A DNA stretch of 64,000 nt from Picocystis sp. L7 (Eukaryota; Chlorophyta; Picocystophyceae; Picocystales; Picocystaceae), in assembly GCA_020975725.1 (NCBI GenBank), contig QXJR01000028.1, positions 496,001 to 560,000 on the forward strand, in the 5' to 3' direction. The translations under genes and the position numbers were made by a program. Each line of letters starts with the position of its first letter. Positions within the stretch are counted from its first letter, which is position 1. Below the pieces are notes generated by a model. The model searched no databases, had not been told where the DNA came from, and worked only from the letters and a program-made list of their open reading frames with translations. This document shows positions 41,308 through 51,010 of this stretch, piece after piece.

Positions 41308-43329
41308 ATTTTTGATGGCAATCTGAGCAATTTTGTGGAGGAACACCGCTGCTGCGAACTTCAGCAGTGTGGCGCAAGAAAAGTCTGGGCAATCCAGAGA
41401 CGAAGCTGTGCAATGGTTACTTCCGATGTGGTCAGGACCAGTCCCTGCAGAGCTTTTTGAGGACCTCTGGACAGTTGGTAAACGAACCTGGCTATCTTGA
41501 TCAAGCATCCAGGTGACAGCACTACTGCTTTTTCGAAAGGAGATTCGCACCACTGATGCAGGTAGGGTTGTAGGTGCAGCCCAGAGTAGCTTCTGGATAG
41601 TTAACCATCCCGACCTTTGAGAACGTCCATGACTAATTCACACAGGTGCTGCACTAAAAGTCTGGCAACATCAGACGTACTGTACTTACTGTTTCTTTTT
41701 GTGCACTCAAGGATCCATTGCGCTGATAATGGTGGCAAGGGTCAGGAGTGAAATGATGCAGGCTTTTGACGAAACTATCCTCTGCATGTTTGTTGAATGT
41801 CTAAATCAAATGCATGAATAAGTTGCTTGTGGGGACTTGCCATGCACGAGCTAGATCTAACGTAATATGGGTAGGCACACACTTGTGCACCACATGCTGG
41901 TTCCTTGACAATCCTCATTGCAATTCTGCAAGGAATTGCAAGACATGCGTGGTACTGGCAAATATATGTTGCTTTTTATAGCACTATAGACATTGAGTCT
42001 TCAAGAGCTTGTACCGAAGATTTGCAATCAAGGTCTTGATCTGCAGCAGTTGCACCGGTCACTAAATGACCTCTCAAGCAGGCAAATTGCTATTTCATAC
42101 ATCTTAAGCAACGTTTTTCCCAGAGAAAGACAATCCTTATTCCAGCAAGTGTTTGTAGTTCATAGAATTCTGCTTCTGGTTTTCGTCCACCTAGCACTTG
42201 CATCTCTGCTGAAATGTCAGCGAGCATTTCCTGACGTTTGCTGTTGTTCCTCTAAGTTCTTTCCACACAAGGCACTTTTGAAAGTCTTGAAGGGTGCGGA
42301 TCGGAAGGGTGCTCAAATGTACTACTACCTGGACAATTTGCACATGTAAACGAGCACTGCATCCCATTGCAATCTGCTTGCTTCAGAGCGCTCCCTAAAT
42401 CTTCAAGAGGATCTTACGAACTAGCCTGTAAATGCTATGCAATCAGCACTTTCACTCAGGATAGGTATGCAGTATCCATGTCTGTGGAACGAAGCATGGA
42501 GGTGGTCCAAGGAAAAACATCTTGAAACATTCAGGTCCCTGGTTTTCGCATGAGCAATCACCTAGCATTGCTTACGACCAATCGTGCCCTCTTTACGGAG
42601 TCAGTCTTCTGAGCTGCTAGAAATTTTTGCGAGGGCTCTCCTTTTTTCTGTCTGTGCGAAAGATACTCCAGCTCTGGAAGAGTCTTCAGGAACTGCTTAG
42701 CTCCCTTAACATCTACAGGTTGAAAAAAGCTCGATGACTTCCAGTGGGATGTCACCTCGCAAGGACGGGCCGATAGTCATACTATCACAGGGTGGGTTGA
42801 TAACGATGGCAGACAAAAAAGTGGGAAGCACACAGCTTTTCGTCTTCCCCCTGCCGCACGTACTTCTTAAAAGACATCTACTTTTTGATTGTAGGGGGTA
42901 GGCTCTTTCCCACCCATTTTCAATGGAACAGTGGCTTCCACAGTGACAACTCTTCATTGCACGTCTGACAATACCTGCTTGTAGATGCCGACTCCATATC
43001 ATGCAGGCTTAAGGATTGTGCGACTGTACCCACAGGCCAAGTCCGAGGCTTGTCAAGACAGTCAGGCTCTGTTGAGGGTATTCAAGAACGGCCAGTAAAG
43101 CAGGTAACCAGAACATCTAGTAACGGAGACCTTGAGACAAGTGCATGGAAAATCTGAGTTTGCAAATAAGAACTTTGTATCTTAATCAAAAAAACATCGC
43201 AGGCAAAAAGCTGGATTTCCGGGTAGGATCAATGCAGGACAGCTGTCAGTATCATAGGCACTCAAATCAGTGCATAGCAGGGTAAATGTTTGCTTAAAGG
43301 GTACCAAGTCATCCACACCAAATTCATGA
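41308..43329. other. Intergenic between GTPase and TFIIB
   Basis: No gene recognised. A frame on the plus strand at 41993-42349 (no ATG at its start) and a minus-strand frame at 42558-42755 are the best open stretches, but neither shows a family motif or a splice chain. Confidence 0.45.
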
Positions 43330-44322
43330 TCAAGCATGCAGCTTTGATTTAACTTTCTCCGGCGCACTGTACCAGGACGGTACAATCTCTTCCGATGCTG
43401 TGCAGAGGTCTCTGTAGCTGGCCATCAGTGTTACCTCAGCGACTCCAGTGATGAGAGCAATACGTTCAGGCATGCACCGGTCCTCAGGCGATCCTACCAA
43501 TGACAACATATAAATGACTGCTGCAGCTATGGAAATGGGGCTCTTCCCATACCATGGGGACTTGCTGTAGGATCTCATTGGGTCAGTGACCACTTCAATA
43601 GCTTGCCTTGCAGCCTTCTGTAGGTCATGTGAAAGGCCTAAATTGTGGCAAAAACGGACAATGTACTGGTCAGCATGGATAGTGTGAGCTTGAGGTTTGA
43701 AAAGCGTTCCGCGCTCAAACACGTTCACAATGGCTTTGTAAGCACGGCCAATCTCAGTTTTGTTGGTGCTTGACGTGGCTCCGCACACTTCCTTGAACGT
43801 TTTAGCTTTCTGTTCCTGCCTGCAAGCAATGTATACTGTTGCCGCCTGGACAGCTTGAGGATTGCGGCCTTTGATGCTTTTAGAATCTATGATCCTCTTG
43901 TACAGCTCGCAAGCTCTGTCTTTGACAGCGCTGTCCAGCCCCAAACTGTCACAAATGTTTGTGATCCCTCGAAAAGCAACAATCAACTGTCTGTCTGGGT
44001 TGTCTACACGTGCAGCTGCCCGTGACAATGCTGCACCAATGCCGGCCTTACCGTCATCCGGCTTACCGATCATGAGTCCAAGACCACCCCCGGACAAGAG
44101 TGCGTTCACTGGTCCACCAACTCGGTTGGGATCGGCACCAGTTTCCTTGTCACTGTTTCCAAACGTTCGCCATTCGGACGACTCATCGATCCCACGAGCC
44201 TCCAGGACGAGTCCACAGCCCGTGCAAATGAGGTCGCCAGATGCATGGTCCTCCACGATGGGTTGCGGAGTGAGACACTCGCGGCAAGACTGTTCAAACT
44301 TGAGGCGTTCGGAAGCCTGCAT
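43330..44322 (-). CDS. TFIIB: Transcription initiation factor IIB
   Basis: A 330-residue general transcription factor that bridges TBP and RNA polymerase II at promoters. The N-terminal zinc ribbon has Cys13-x2-Cys16 and Cys33-x2-Cys36. The B-reader/linker follows (SSEWRTFGN and DPNRVGGP), then two cyclin-like repeats starting near residues 105 and 205, with the conserved segments VYIACRQE, FKEVCGAT and PISIAAAVIYM. Length and order are standard for TFIIB rather than Brf1 (no C-terminal extension). No intron is needed. The first ATG gives the normal N terminus. Confidence 0.97.
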   Translation of the reverse strand: MQASERLKFEQSCRECLTPQPIVEDHASGDLICTGCGLVLEARGIDESSEWRTFGNSDKETGADPNRVGGPVNALLSGGGLGLMIGKPDDGKAGIGAALSRAAARVDNPDRQLIVAFRGITNICDSLGLDSAVKDRACELYKRIIDSKSIKGRNPQAVQAATVYIACRQEQKAKTFKEVCGATSSTNKTEIGRAYKAIVNVFERGTLFKPQAHTIHADQYIVRFCHNLGLSHDLQKAARQAIEVVTDPMRSYSKSPWYGKSPISIAAAVIYMLSLVGSPEDRCMPERIALITGVAEVTLMASYRDLCTASEEIVPSWYSAPEKVKSKLHA

Positions 44323-45975
44323 TTACGTGGACGACTGGAGCATGCTCCTGGCCAGACTTTCGCCCCCTCAACGTTGGAGGAGCGAGATCGGCTGGACCAC
44401 AAGCGCTTCTGTTTCGCTACGAAAGGGTCCTTCGTGCACGAACCCTTTCTCAGGTGCAGTGCGTTTCGCGAGCGGCAGGACACCTCCTTTCGCCTAGGAG
44501 CACGGCAGGAACCTGCTGTGCGCACTCCTTCGCGTGCAAAGCACGTCTTCCACGGACGTCGACTCCCAGCACGATCCTTTCCCGCGTCGTTGCACGCGGT
44601 TCTGGATCGAGCAGTGCCGCCACGACGAGCGATGTCTGTGCTGTCGAGCACGAAACCGGGGTTAACTTCTTGGCTTAACTCGATCGCCTTCGGTTCACAC
44701 CAGAGAACGGTCCGATGGGAGAAGTTCCTGTCCACGCTTCGATATTTGGATTGCGTCTTCTGCCATGGTCAAGGCCGCGTGACCGAGCCGAAGAAAGGAC
44801 GCTCCCATGAAACCGACGGACGTGCGAGGAAAGGTACGCGGCACTTCCTTCGACATGAAATCCACGCACGTTGGTCGAGAAAGACACCCGTATGTATCAT
44901 CGACACGAACCGGAGTTCGCCCCGAAGGTATTCGGAAGTCGAAGAACATCTTCAAGTGGTGAAACACGGAAACGTGGCATGCAATTGATGCATGAAATAG
45001 GATTTGCTAGCCCCACCTCCTCTGCATGTGGGCAAGTTCCTCGCCTTGCACTTCTTTGCCCGTTTTTTGTTGGACTTTCGTTTAGAATCGGGCCCATTGA
45101 GATACGTAAACAAGAAGCCTTTTTTCGAATGGATTGTGGTAACGACACCCACACCGATGATTTTGGCGATTTCTGCACCGAACGAGATCGCCTCGAAATG
45201 CGGAATCGGATGGTGTTTCCCCATGAAGAGTGTGTGTCTTGCTTTCCTATTGTTGGTCTTTCAACAAGTATCAACACACCCATTGGAGTAGCATTGAGGA
45301 GTTGGCGTCCTTTTCCTCTTGGTCCTTCCTCCCACCACGTACCAGCATTTGCGGGTGACAAAACGTCGCTTTGGCTTGCCATGGAAGTGCTCCAGAGTCC
45401 ATCGTGTGCCAATGCATGGAGTGCGTTCAAATGCACTAGAGTCTTCCTCGAAAGCCTTCGCGACGCGTCACTCGATCGACGGTTGCGTCTTTGGATAAGC
45501 CCATGCACCCCAAAGCTCAATCCACTCCGTTCCACCTTTCCCTTCCTGTTCCCGAACGTCACGTGGGTTGTGGTTGGGTGGCACCTCTTGTGGTGGCCAT
45601 CCCTTCCTCGATCCGATCATCTGACCCGAGAACCGATAAGGCGATCGATCCTTCACACTCGTGGTCGTGCCTCTGCGGGCATCGTCCTGCAGAGATGGAA
45701 GTCGCAAGCGCACGGAAGGGAAGCGCGCCGATGCGACACGTCAAGGCGAAGGTGAGCCGGACAGGAGGCGAGGGTTGGCGGGACGGATGGGCGGACGGTC
45801 GGCTGCACGAACGTGGATCGCACGTGCACGAGTGCTGGTGCATCCCTGCACGCGTGCGGACGGGAAGGACGCGACGAGCGAAGAATCCACGGCGCACTCG
45901 TGAAGGCGGAGGATTCGAGAGCGAAGCATCGTCCAAAGGCGATCGACAGAAGCGTCCGCGGCACTGGACGAGCCG
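44323..45975. other. Divergent intergenic region between TFIIB and CAS
   Basis: GC-rich, stop-poor flanks at both ends (to about 44900 and from about 45450) with a mixed middle. Several overlapping open frames but no recognisable protein. Confidence 0.5.
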
Positions 45976-48000
45976 ATGGACAGCACTGCTGTGCTGCTCG
46001 CCACCACGACGAGCGATGCGATATCTTCGGCCGAGGCCAGGGAAACGCAATCGATCGAGGTGTTTGCTGACCTCACGGGCATGGTTCCGCGCTTCGCCGC
46101 ACAGGTCGCCATTTGCTTGCGACGGAAGGTCGGAAGCAGGTGCTGGGGTGCCAAGTTGACAGTAGTTCGTGCTACGATGGATGGCGGAGGAGCCATGAAG
46201 GTGGGCGAATCTGTTCGAGAAACGACGAATGGGCCCAAGACCATCCTCTCACTAGGTGATTTGAATGCTCCCTTGTCTCCTCAGGCAAATGATGGAAACT
46301 TGTTGGATGGAGTAAAGCAGATCACGTCCAGCCTCGAAAATGCCAAGGATGCAGCCAGTGACTCCTTGTCAGGATTGGCGACGATGGTTTCAGAATCCAC
46401 TGCCAACACCCCCGCGTTATCCAAGTCCAAAGCCCTGTTGGAGCAGTCGCCCGCGTTTGCAGACTTTGAAGCATTTTCTTATGCCATATCCAATGCGATC
46501 CCAGATGAATTGAAAAATTCGATGGAAGCACTGGCACAGAACCCAACCAACCTTGCCTTTGCTGCATCCACGCTTCTTGGTCTTCCGTTAGTGGCATTCT
46601 GGTTGATCAGGTTTTACGGATACGGTGGAGACCTGACTCCCAAGAAGGCTTTGGGCACTTTGAATACAGGAAATGCGGTCCTGGTAGATATCCGATCGGA
46701 TGCCGAGAGGGCAGAGGGCATTCCAGATTTGAGATGGACAGCCAGAGGGCGTGGCGTTGCCTTTCCGGTGCTCAGTATGCAGGGCAAAGAAAGATCGATG
46801 ATTGCATCACCCAATGAGTTGGCACTTCAAGCCACCGCCGTTGCAATCGCTGGTCTTAGGCAGACATCTGGTGGTGGTCCAATTATTTTGATGGACAGGT
46901 CTGGCAATGGTGATGCTGTTTCTGTTGCAAAGCTTCTTGCACAACAAGGTCTCACCAACGTCTTTGCGGTGAAAGGAGGCTTCAAGTCTTGGAAGGCAAC
47001 TGGTCTTGATGTCAAGCAAGGTGTGTCTTCTTACCAAGAAGGTACTATCAAACTTGTCGCAGAGAAAGCTGGGGAAATTACAGAGGACATTAGCAAGGGC
47101 TTTGAATCAAAGTCCAGAGAAGTCCTGACCACACCTGTGCTTGCTCTCTATACTCTTGGTGTATTGGGGGTGGCATTGCTGGTTGCAACTGGGACATACA
47201 AAAAAGTACTAGAAACTGTGGGGGTCTTTGGCATCTCGACCACCGTTTTCTTGAGGGTAATAAGCTACAGGGATGCCTCAGAAGCGGCAAAGGATGTGGA
47301 CAAGTTGTTGAGAAGTGTGGGGATAAGGCTTCCAGAGATAAAGAGGAAGTTACGGAAAGCTTTGGTATCTTCTGGTGATACAGGCAAAGTTGCAACAACA
47401 GTCGAGTCATTCGTAGGGGACACTGGTTCCCTCGACAAGAACGTAGTTTCTGAACCTCTGCCGCCTGCTACATCTAACGTTGAGCCTGCTGAAACTACGC
47501 CCGACACCTCCCCTGGAGATGATGGGCTGCCTGATGTGGCCGAAGGGTCTAAAGCAGTTGCAGCTGCTGATCCTGAAGATTCTTCAGGAAGGAAGGCTGA
47601 AGTTCGGTCTTGGATAGAGAATTGGCGTGCTTTGCAGTCTCCTGCTTCTGTAAATGGCAGTGTGGATGTAGAGTCGCGTGTTGCAGAAGCAAGAGCTTGG
47701 ATTGCGAACTGGCGCGCAGAAAACACTCCTGCCGCCATGGAAGAACCAAACAATGAGGTATCGAAAAGCAAGGAGGAAGTGCGCTCTTGGATAGAGAATT
47801 GGCGTGCTTTGCAGTCTTCTGCTCCTGTAAAAGGCGGTGTGGATGAAGAGTCTCGTGTTGCAGAAGCGAGAGCTTGGATTGCGAACTGGCGTGCAGGAAA
47901 TACTCCTGCTGCCATGGAAGAACCAGAAAAAGAGGTATCGAATAGCAAAGAGGAAGTGCGCTCTTGGATAGACAATTGGAGACTGCAGCAAGAGAAGTAA
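45976..48000 (+). CDS. Thylakoid calcium-sensing receptor (CAS)-like protein with rhodanese domain and WIxNWR repeats
   Basis: A 674-residue homologue of CAS, a thylakoid membrane protein that in plants and Chlamydomonas links calcium to photosynthetic regulation and CO2-concentrating genes. A leader (about 1-65) with MVPRFAAQVAICLRRKVGSR resembles a transit peptide; ATG 46081 is an alternative start. Hydrophobic helix 1 is at about 192-212. The family hallmark GYGGDLTPKKAL then begins the rhodanese-like domain (about 212-345), which lacks an obvious catalytic cysteine. Two more hydrophobic stretches lie at about 386-404 and 409-427. The tail has five WIxNWR motifs (Trp546, 575, 605, 634, 664), alternating spacing 29 and 30 residues. 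Plant CAS ends soon after the rhodanese domain, so the tail is an addition. The CAS assignment is good; the role of the tail is unknown. Confidence 0.82.
   Translation: MDSTAVLLATTTSDAISSAEARETQSIEVFADLTGMVPRFAAQVAICLRRKVGSRCWGAKLTVVRATMDGGGAMKVGESVRETTNGPKTILSLGDLNAPLSPQANDGNLLDGVKQITSSLENAKDAASDSLSGLATMVSESTANTPALSKSKALLEQSPAFADFEAFSYAISNAIPDELKNSMEALAQNPTNLAFAASTLLGLPLVAFWLIRFYGYGGDLTPKKALGTLNTGNAVLVDIRSDAERAEGIPDLRWTARGRGVAFPVLSMQGKERSMIASPNELALQATAVAIAGLRQTSGGGPIILMDRSGNGDAVSVAKLLAQQGLTNVFAVKGGFKSWKATGLDVKQGVSSYQEGTIKLVAEKAGEITEDISKGFESKSREVLTTPVLALYTLGVLGVALLVATGTYKKVLETVGVFGISTTVFLRVISYRDASEAAKDVDKLLRSVGIRLPEIKRKLRKALVSSGDTGKVATTVESFVGDTGSLDKNVVSEPLPPATSNVEPAETTPDTSPGDDGLPDVAEGSKAVAAADPEDSSGRKAEVRSWIENWRALQSPASVNGSVDVESRVAEARAWIANWRAENTPAAMEEPNNEVSKSKEEVRSWIENWRALQSSAPVKGGVDEESRVAEARAWIANWRAGNTPAAMEEPEKEVSNSKEEVRSWIDNWRLQQEK
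47611..47997 (+). repeat. 177-bp tandem repeat encoding the WIxNWR tail
   Basis: Unit one is 47611-47787, unit two 47788-47964, and a third partial unit is 47965-47997. Each full unit encodes 59 residues with two motifs, WI(E)NWR and WI(A)NWR. The two full units are closely similar at the DNA level, so the duplication is fairly recent, while the half-units have diverged in sequence but keep the motif. Confidence 0.85.
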
Positions 48001-49454
48001 TGTAAACACAAATTACATGGTCCATTCAACCTGTTCCTCTTTTTCTGTTTGGGTTGCCTGCGAAATCGTTCAACCATGACTTTTTGCTGCACAACTGAAG
48101 TTTTGTATTTCTACCATGTTAGCCCTCGTTGCGCTATTGTTGCACTTGTAAGTGCGGGTTCATTTGATGTAGAGGTCAGTTCTATCTCGCTGATTCGGTT
48201 TGCCATGTCGTTGTCTTCACTGTCTATGCTGTGGTTTGATCAGCATGTTGCTTCAATGGTGAATCCAAAACATCGTTTCATGTTGCTCAACTCAAGATTG
48301 CTCTGACCTCCAATGTCAACGTCAGCAGCTCATTGGTGATGGACTCAGGAGATATCATTTACGTTGAAATTCTGATTTCGTTGCCATTCCTCGACCTATA
48401 GTGGTGCTCAATTTTTCCAGTGATTCTTTAAAAGGGGCGATGGGAGCGGCTCTGATTGCTCTTGCTTCCCTTGTGATACGAACGAAAGTCAATGAATGTG
48501 CTTGAATATTGTCCATTGAGATGCCGAGTGTAGGTACTCTTCACTTGACTACCGAAGGCCAATTTTCTGTAGGTGCCACATGTTCTTCCGGGAAACAAGC
48601 GAATCGGCACAACAATAACACAGACCTAAGACGGATGAAGAGGATGCTCCTACTCTTGCCGCAAAGCTCCACAGCTGCAATTCATGCATGCTACAGGGTA
48701 GATCAAGGCGCTTGCAGAAAGGTGCTGCCTGTCATAGTTCATCGTTTTACTCGGCAAATCTTGTTGTGACAAACACACTTGTTGGTTCATTAGCATTGTG
48801 TCAAGGTGAAACAAAATGCCAAGCATGTCATTCAGTCATCTGCATCTCCTTGTCCATCCATGACTGATGCCAATCCTGTAAATAAATGATGGCTTTGGAG
48901 CTTTACTTAAGTGATCGTTTAAGTGTCAACGTTTCTAATGTACCAACCTCGCATGTGCAATAAAACAAAGCCTGAATCATAGAATGGCGTTAAGTTTTAG
49001 GCATTCCATGCTCGTGAATTGCCACTTGAAGCGCAAGACAAGCGCATGAACTGGGGGCAAATTAACTCATTGAAATGTGGGTTTATGCAAACTACTAGGT
49101 ATCTCTCTTGTAATTGCCAGGGAAGGTGCGTGTTCTGTCAATGTTGCAAGTGATCGTCTTCAAACCATCACGACTACTTTGAACGGAGTCAGTGCAGTTA
49201 AGGAGCGTGCCAGCACAAACTTGCACCTAAGGGCCGTGCCTACCATTGAGTTGTACAAGGGATGCCCAGCCCATCACCAATCAGAACCCATGCAAAAACG
49301 GAACTTCAGTCGACCTTGCCATCCAAACAGTACACAGTATACTATAGCAGCCGCCGATCGATAATGGGAATGAGATATCACACTAAAGGGATTCGGGAAG
49401 CGAATTCATAACATGGCGGAGTGATTATCCACGTTTCAGATGGCCTCTTATTTT
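48001..49454. other. Convergent intergenic region between CAS and CS-domain gene
   Basis: 3' flanks of two opposing genes. AT-rich, only short open frames, no repeats or RNA genes recognised. Confidence 0.5.
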
Positions 49455-50324
49455 TCACCGATGCACCTGGATTTTCCTCCAGGAAGTTCTTGCCCATTTG
49501 CGAAGGTAAATCTTCACCCTTCCCCCATCAGTGCCATCGACCGTGTACCTGCATCGCTCGACCACAATTTCCATCGGCAACTCGGTCACAGCAAAATTGT
49601 AGTTCTTTCCATCCAGATTTTCACAGCGGAAGTCAAAGGAGAGCTCCCGAAATCGAACCTTTATATTTTTGGAAGGTACTTCGTGCACGCCTGGTATCTT
49701 CAGGTAGATATAGACACCTCGCTCCTCATCTCTCCAGCTGTAATTGTCAACGGCAATTTCAGGCAATTTTTTGGGGACAGTGATTCTTCCCAAATCATGC
49801 CAGTTGTCCTTTGATGCTTTCTTCAGTTCAACAGTCACTGAGTACTCGCCATCGGTGTCTTTTCCAACCCTGCTGTTCACAATCATGTGAGATTTCTCAG
49901 GAATGATACCTTGACAAGGTAGCCTCGTACACTCCAGCACATGTACAGTGCCTTCTTGGTTCGTGAGTTTCAATGTGAAGGAATTGTGGCTGAATTTTAC
50001 GGCCAGCCCATCTTCGTGTATCACCCCCATTGAAGCGAGGGGCAGCTCCACGAGTACGTGGCCGTCCTTTTGCGTCCACGAGAAGTTGGATCTGTCCAGG
50101 TACTTGATGGCTTCCACTTCTTTGTTCGTGCTCCATGCATTTCCTCTGGCGTTTCCCGGTCGATCGGATCCCTGGATGACTCCTTCGCTGGTCAGTCGCG
50201 TGCCTTCTCCTGGCTTCAGCTTCGGCTCGACCACCTCGGGTTCGACCATCGTCTCCACCGCCTCCTCCTCCTCGTCTTCGCTGATCTCTGCAGCTATCTT
50301 GTCCCATTTCGCGTAGTCCGTCAT
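49455..50324 (-). CDS. Tandem CS-domain (p23/CacyBP-like) protein
   Basis: A 289-residue protein with an acidic N-terminal region (MTDYAKWDKIAAEISEDEEE) and two CS domains. The first (about 78-170) starts FSWTQKDGHVLVELPL; the second (about 190-285) starts YSWRDEERGVYIYLKIPG and contains KNIKVRFRELSFDFRC and KIYLRKWARTSWRKI, much like CacyBP/SIP. CS domains are beta-sandwich modules found in Hsp90 co-chaperones and in SGT1/CacyBP ubiquitin-ligase adaptors. No SGS domain or TPR is present. Two CS domains in one chain is less usual. ATG 50324 gives the typical acidic start; upstream is GC-rich leader. Function beyond co-chaperone or adaptor is inference. Confidence 0.82.
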   Translation of the reverse strand: MTDYAKWDKIAAEISEDEEEEAVETMVEPEVVEPKLKPGEGTRLTSEGVIQGSDRPGNARGNAWSTNKEVEAIKYLDRSNFSWTQKDGHVLVELPLASMGVIHEDGLAVKFSHNSFTLKLTNQEGTVHVLECTRLPCQGIIPEKSHMIVNSRVGKDTDGEYSVTVELKKASKDNWHDLGRITVPKKLPEIAVDNYSWRDEERGVYIYLKIPGVHEVPSKNIKVRFRELSFDFRCENLDGKNYNFAVTELPMEIVVERCRYTVDGTDGGRVKIYLRKWARTSWRKIQVHR

Positions 50325-51010
50325 CTCGCAGGAACGAACGTGCACGTCTCTTCCACGTCCTTGCTTCTGAGGCTCTGAAACCACCACCACAGGTCCAAGG
50401 AACCGCCTCGATCGTGGATGTGTCTGTTCCCGACCCACAAGGAACCCGATCCAGCCCATCGGTGGTGTCCCGAACCCACCCGAAGCTTCCTTATCAACGT
50501 TTCCCTTTCGAATCGAGCCATCCCGGCGAGGGTCGACCGAGGAAGGCGAATCGTCGAACCCGAGTGTTCACCGGTCAGGGTTCAGGAACGATCGGGTCGG
50601 GATCCGCCTTGGAAAGGGGGGAACGGCACCCATTGCTTCCCAGGAACGAACAGGAAGGGAGCTATGTGCAGACGAGGTGCCAGCAGGAACGTGGGGAACG
50701 GACAACCTATGGTGGAAAGCCAATGAATTCGGATGGCGAAGAATCACGTGCAACGAAAGCAGAGGTTAAATAACCATGATCGCCCGACTGAAGTGTGCGC
50801 AAACGGACGGCTGTTCTGATTCAGGATGCGTCATCCGCGCTGCAACGCCTGGACGGTTCTGAATCGAGAATCCATGGTAGACGCGATCGAAGACCCCCCT
50901 GTTGTTGAGCTCATGCAATACCATGTCGACAAGCGTGCGGTTGTGCCAGGTAATCGAATCACTGCAATTGCGAAGCGACTTATGTAAAATGCTGAGTGTA
51001 TCGCAACCCA
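50325..51010. other. Gap between CS-domain gene 5' end and Nup107 3' end
   Basis: GC-rich 5' flank of the CS-domain gene to about 50770, then the Nup107 3' flank. No additional gene seen. Confidence 0.5.

Noticed and set aside
41993-42349. 118-codon plus-strand frame
   Set aside because: Starts with TTG, lacks an ATG near its start and shows no motif; expected by chance in 2 kb of intergenic DNA.
42558-43002. Overlapping minus-strand frames that might be exons of a small gene
   Set aside because: Cys-rich, low-conservation-looking sequence with no family match and no convincing splice pair or start.
44245-46244. Several long frames on both strands between TFIIB and CAS
   Set aside because: Overlapping frames with Arg/Ser/Pro-rich composition and no conserved feature, typical of the GC-rich blocks.
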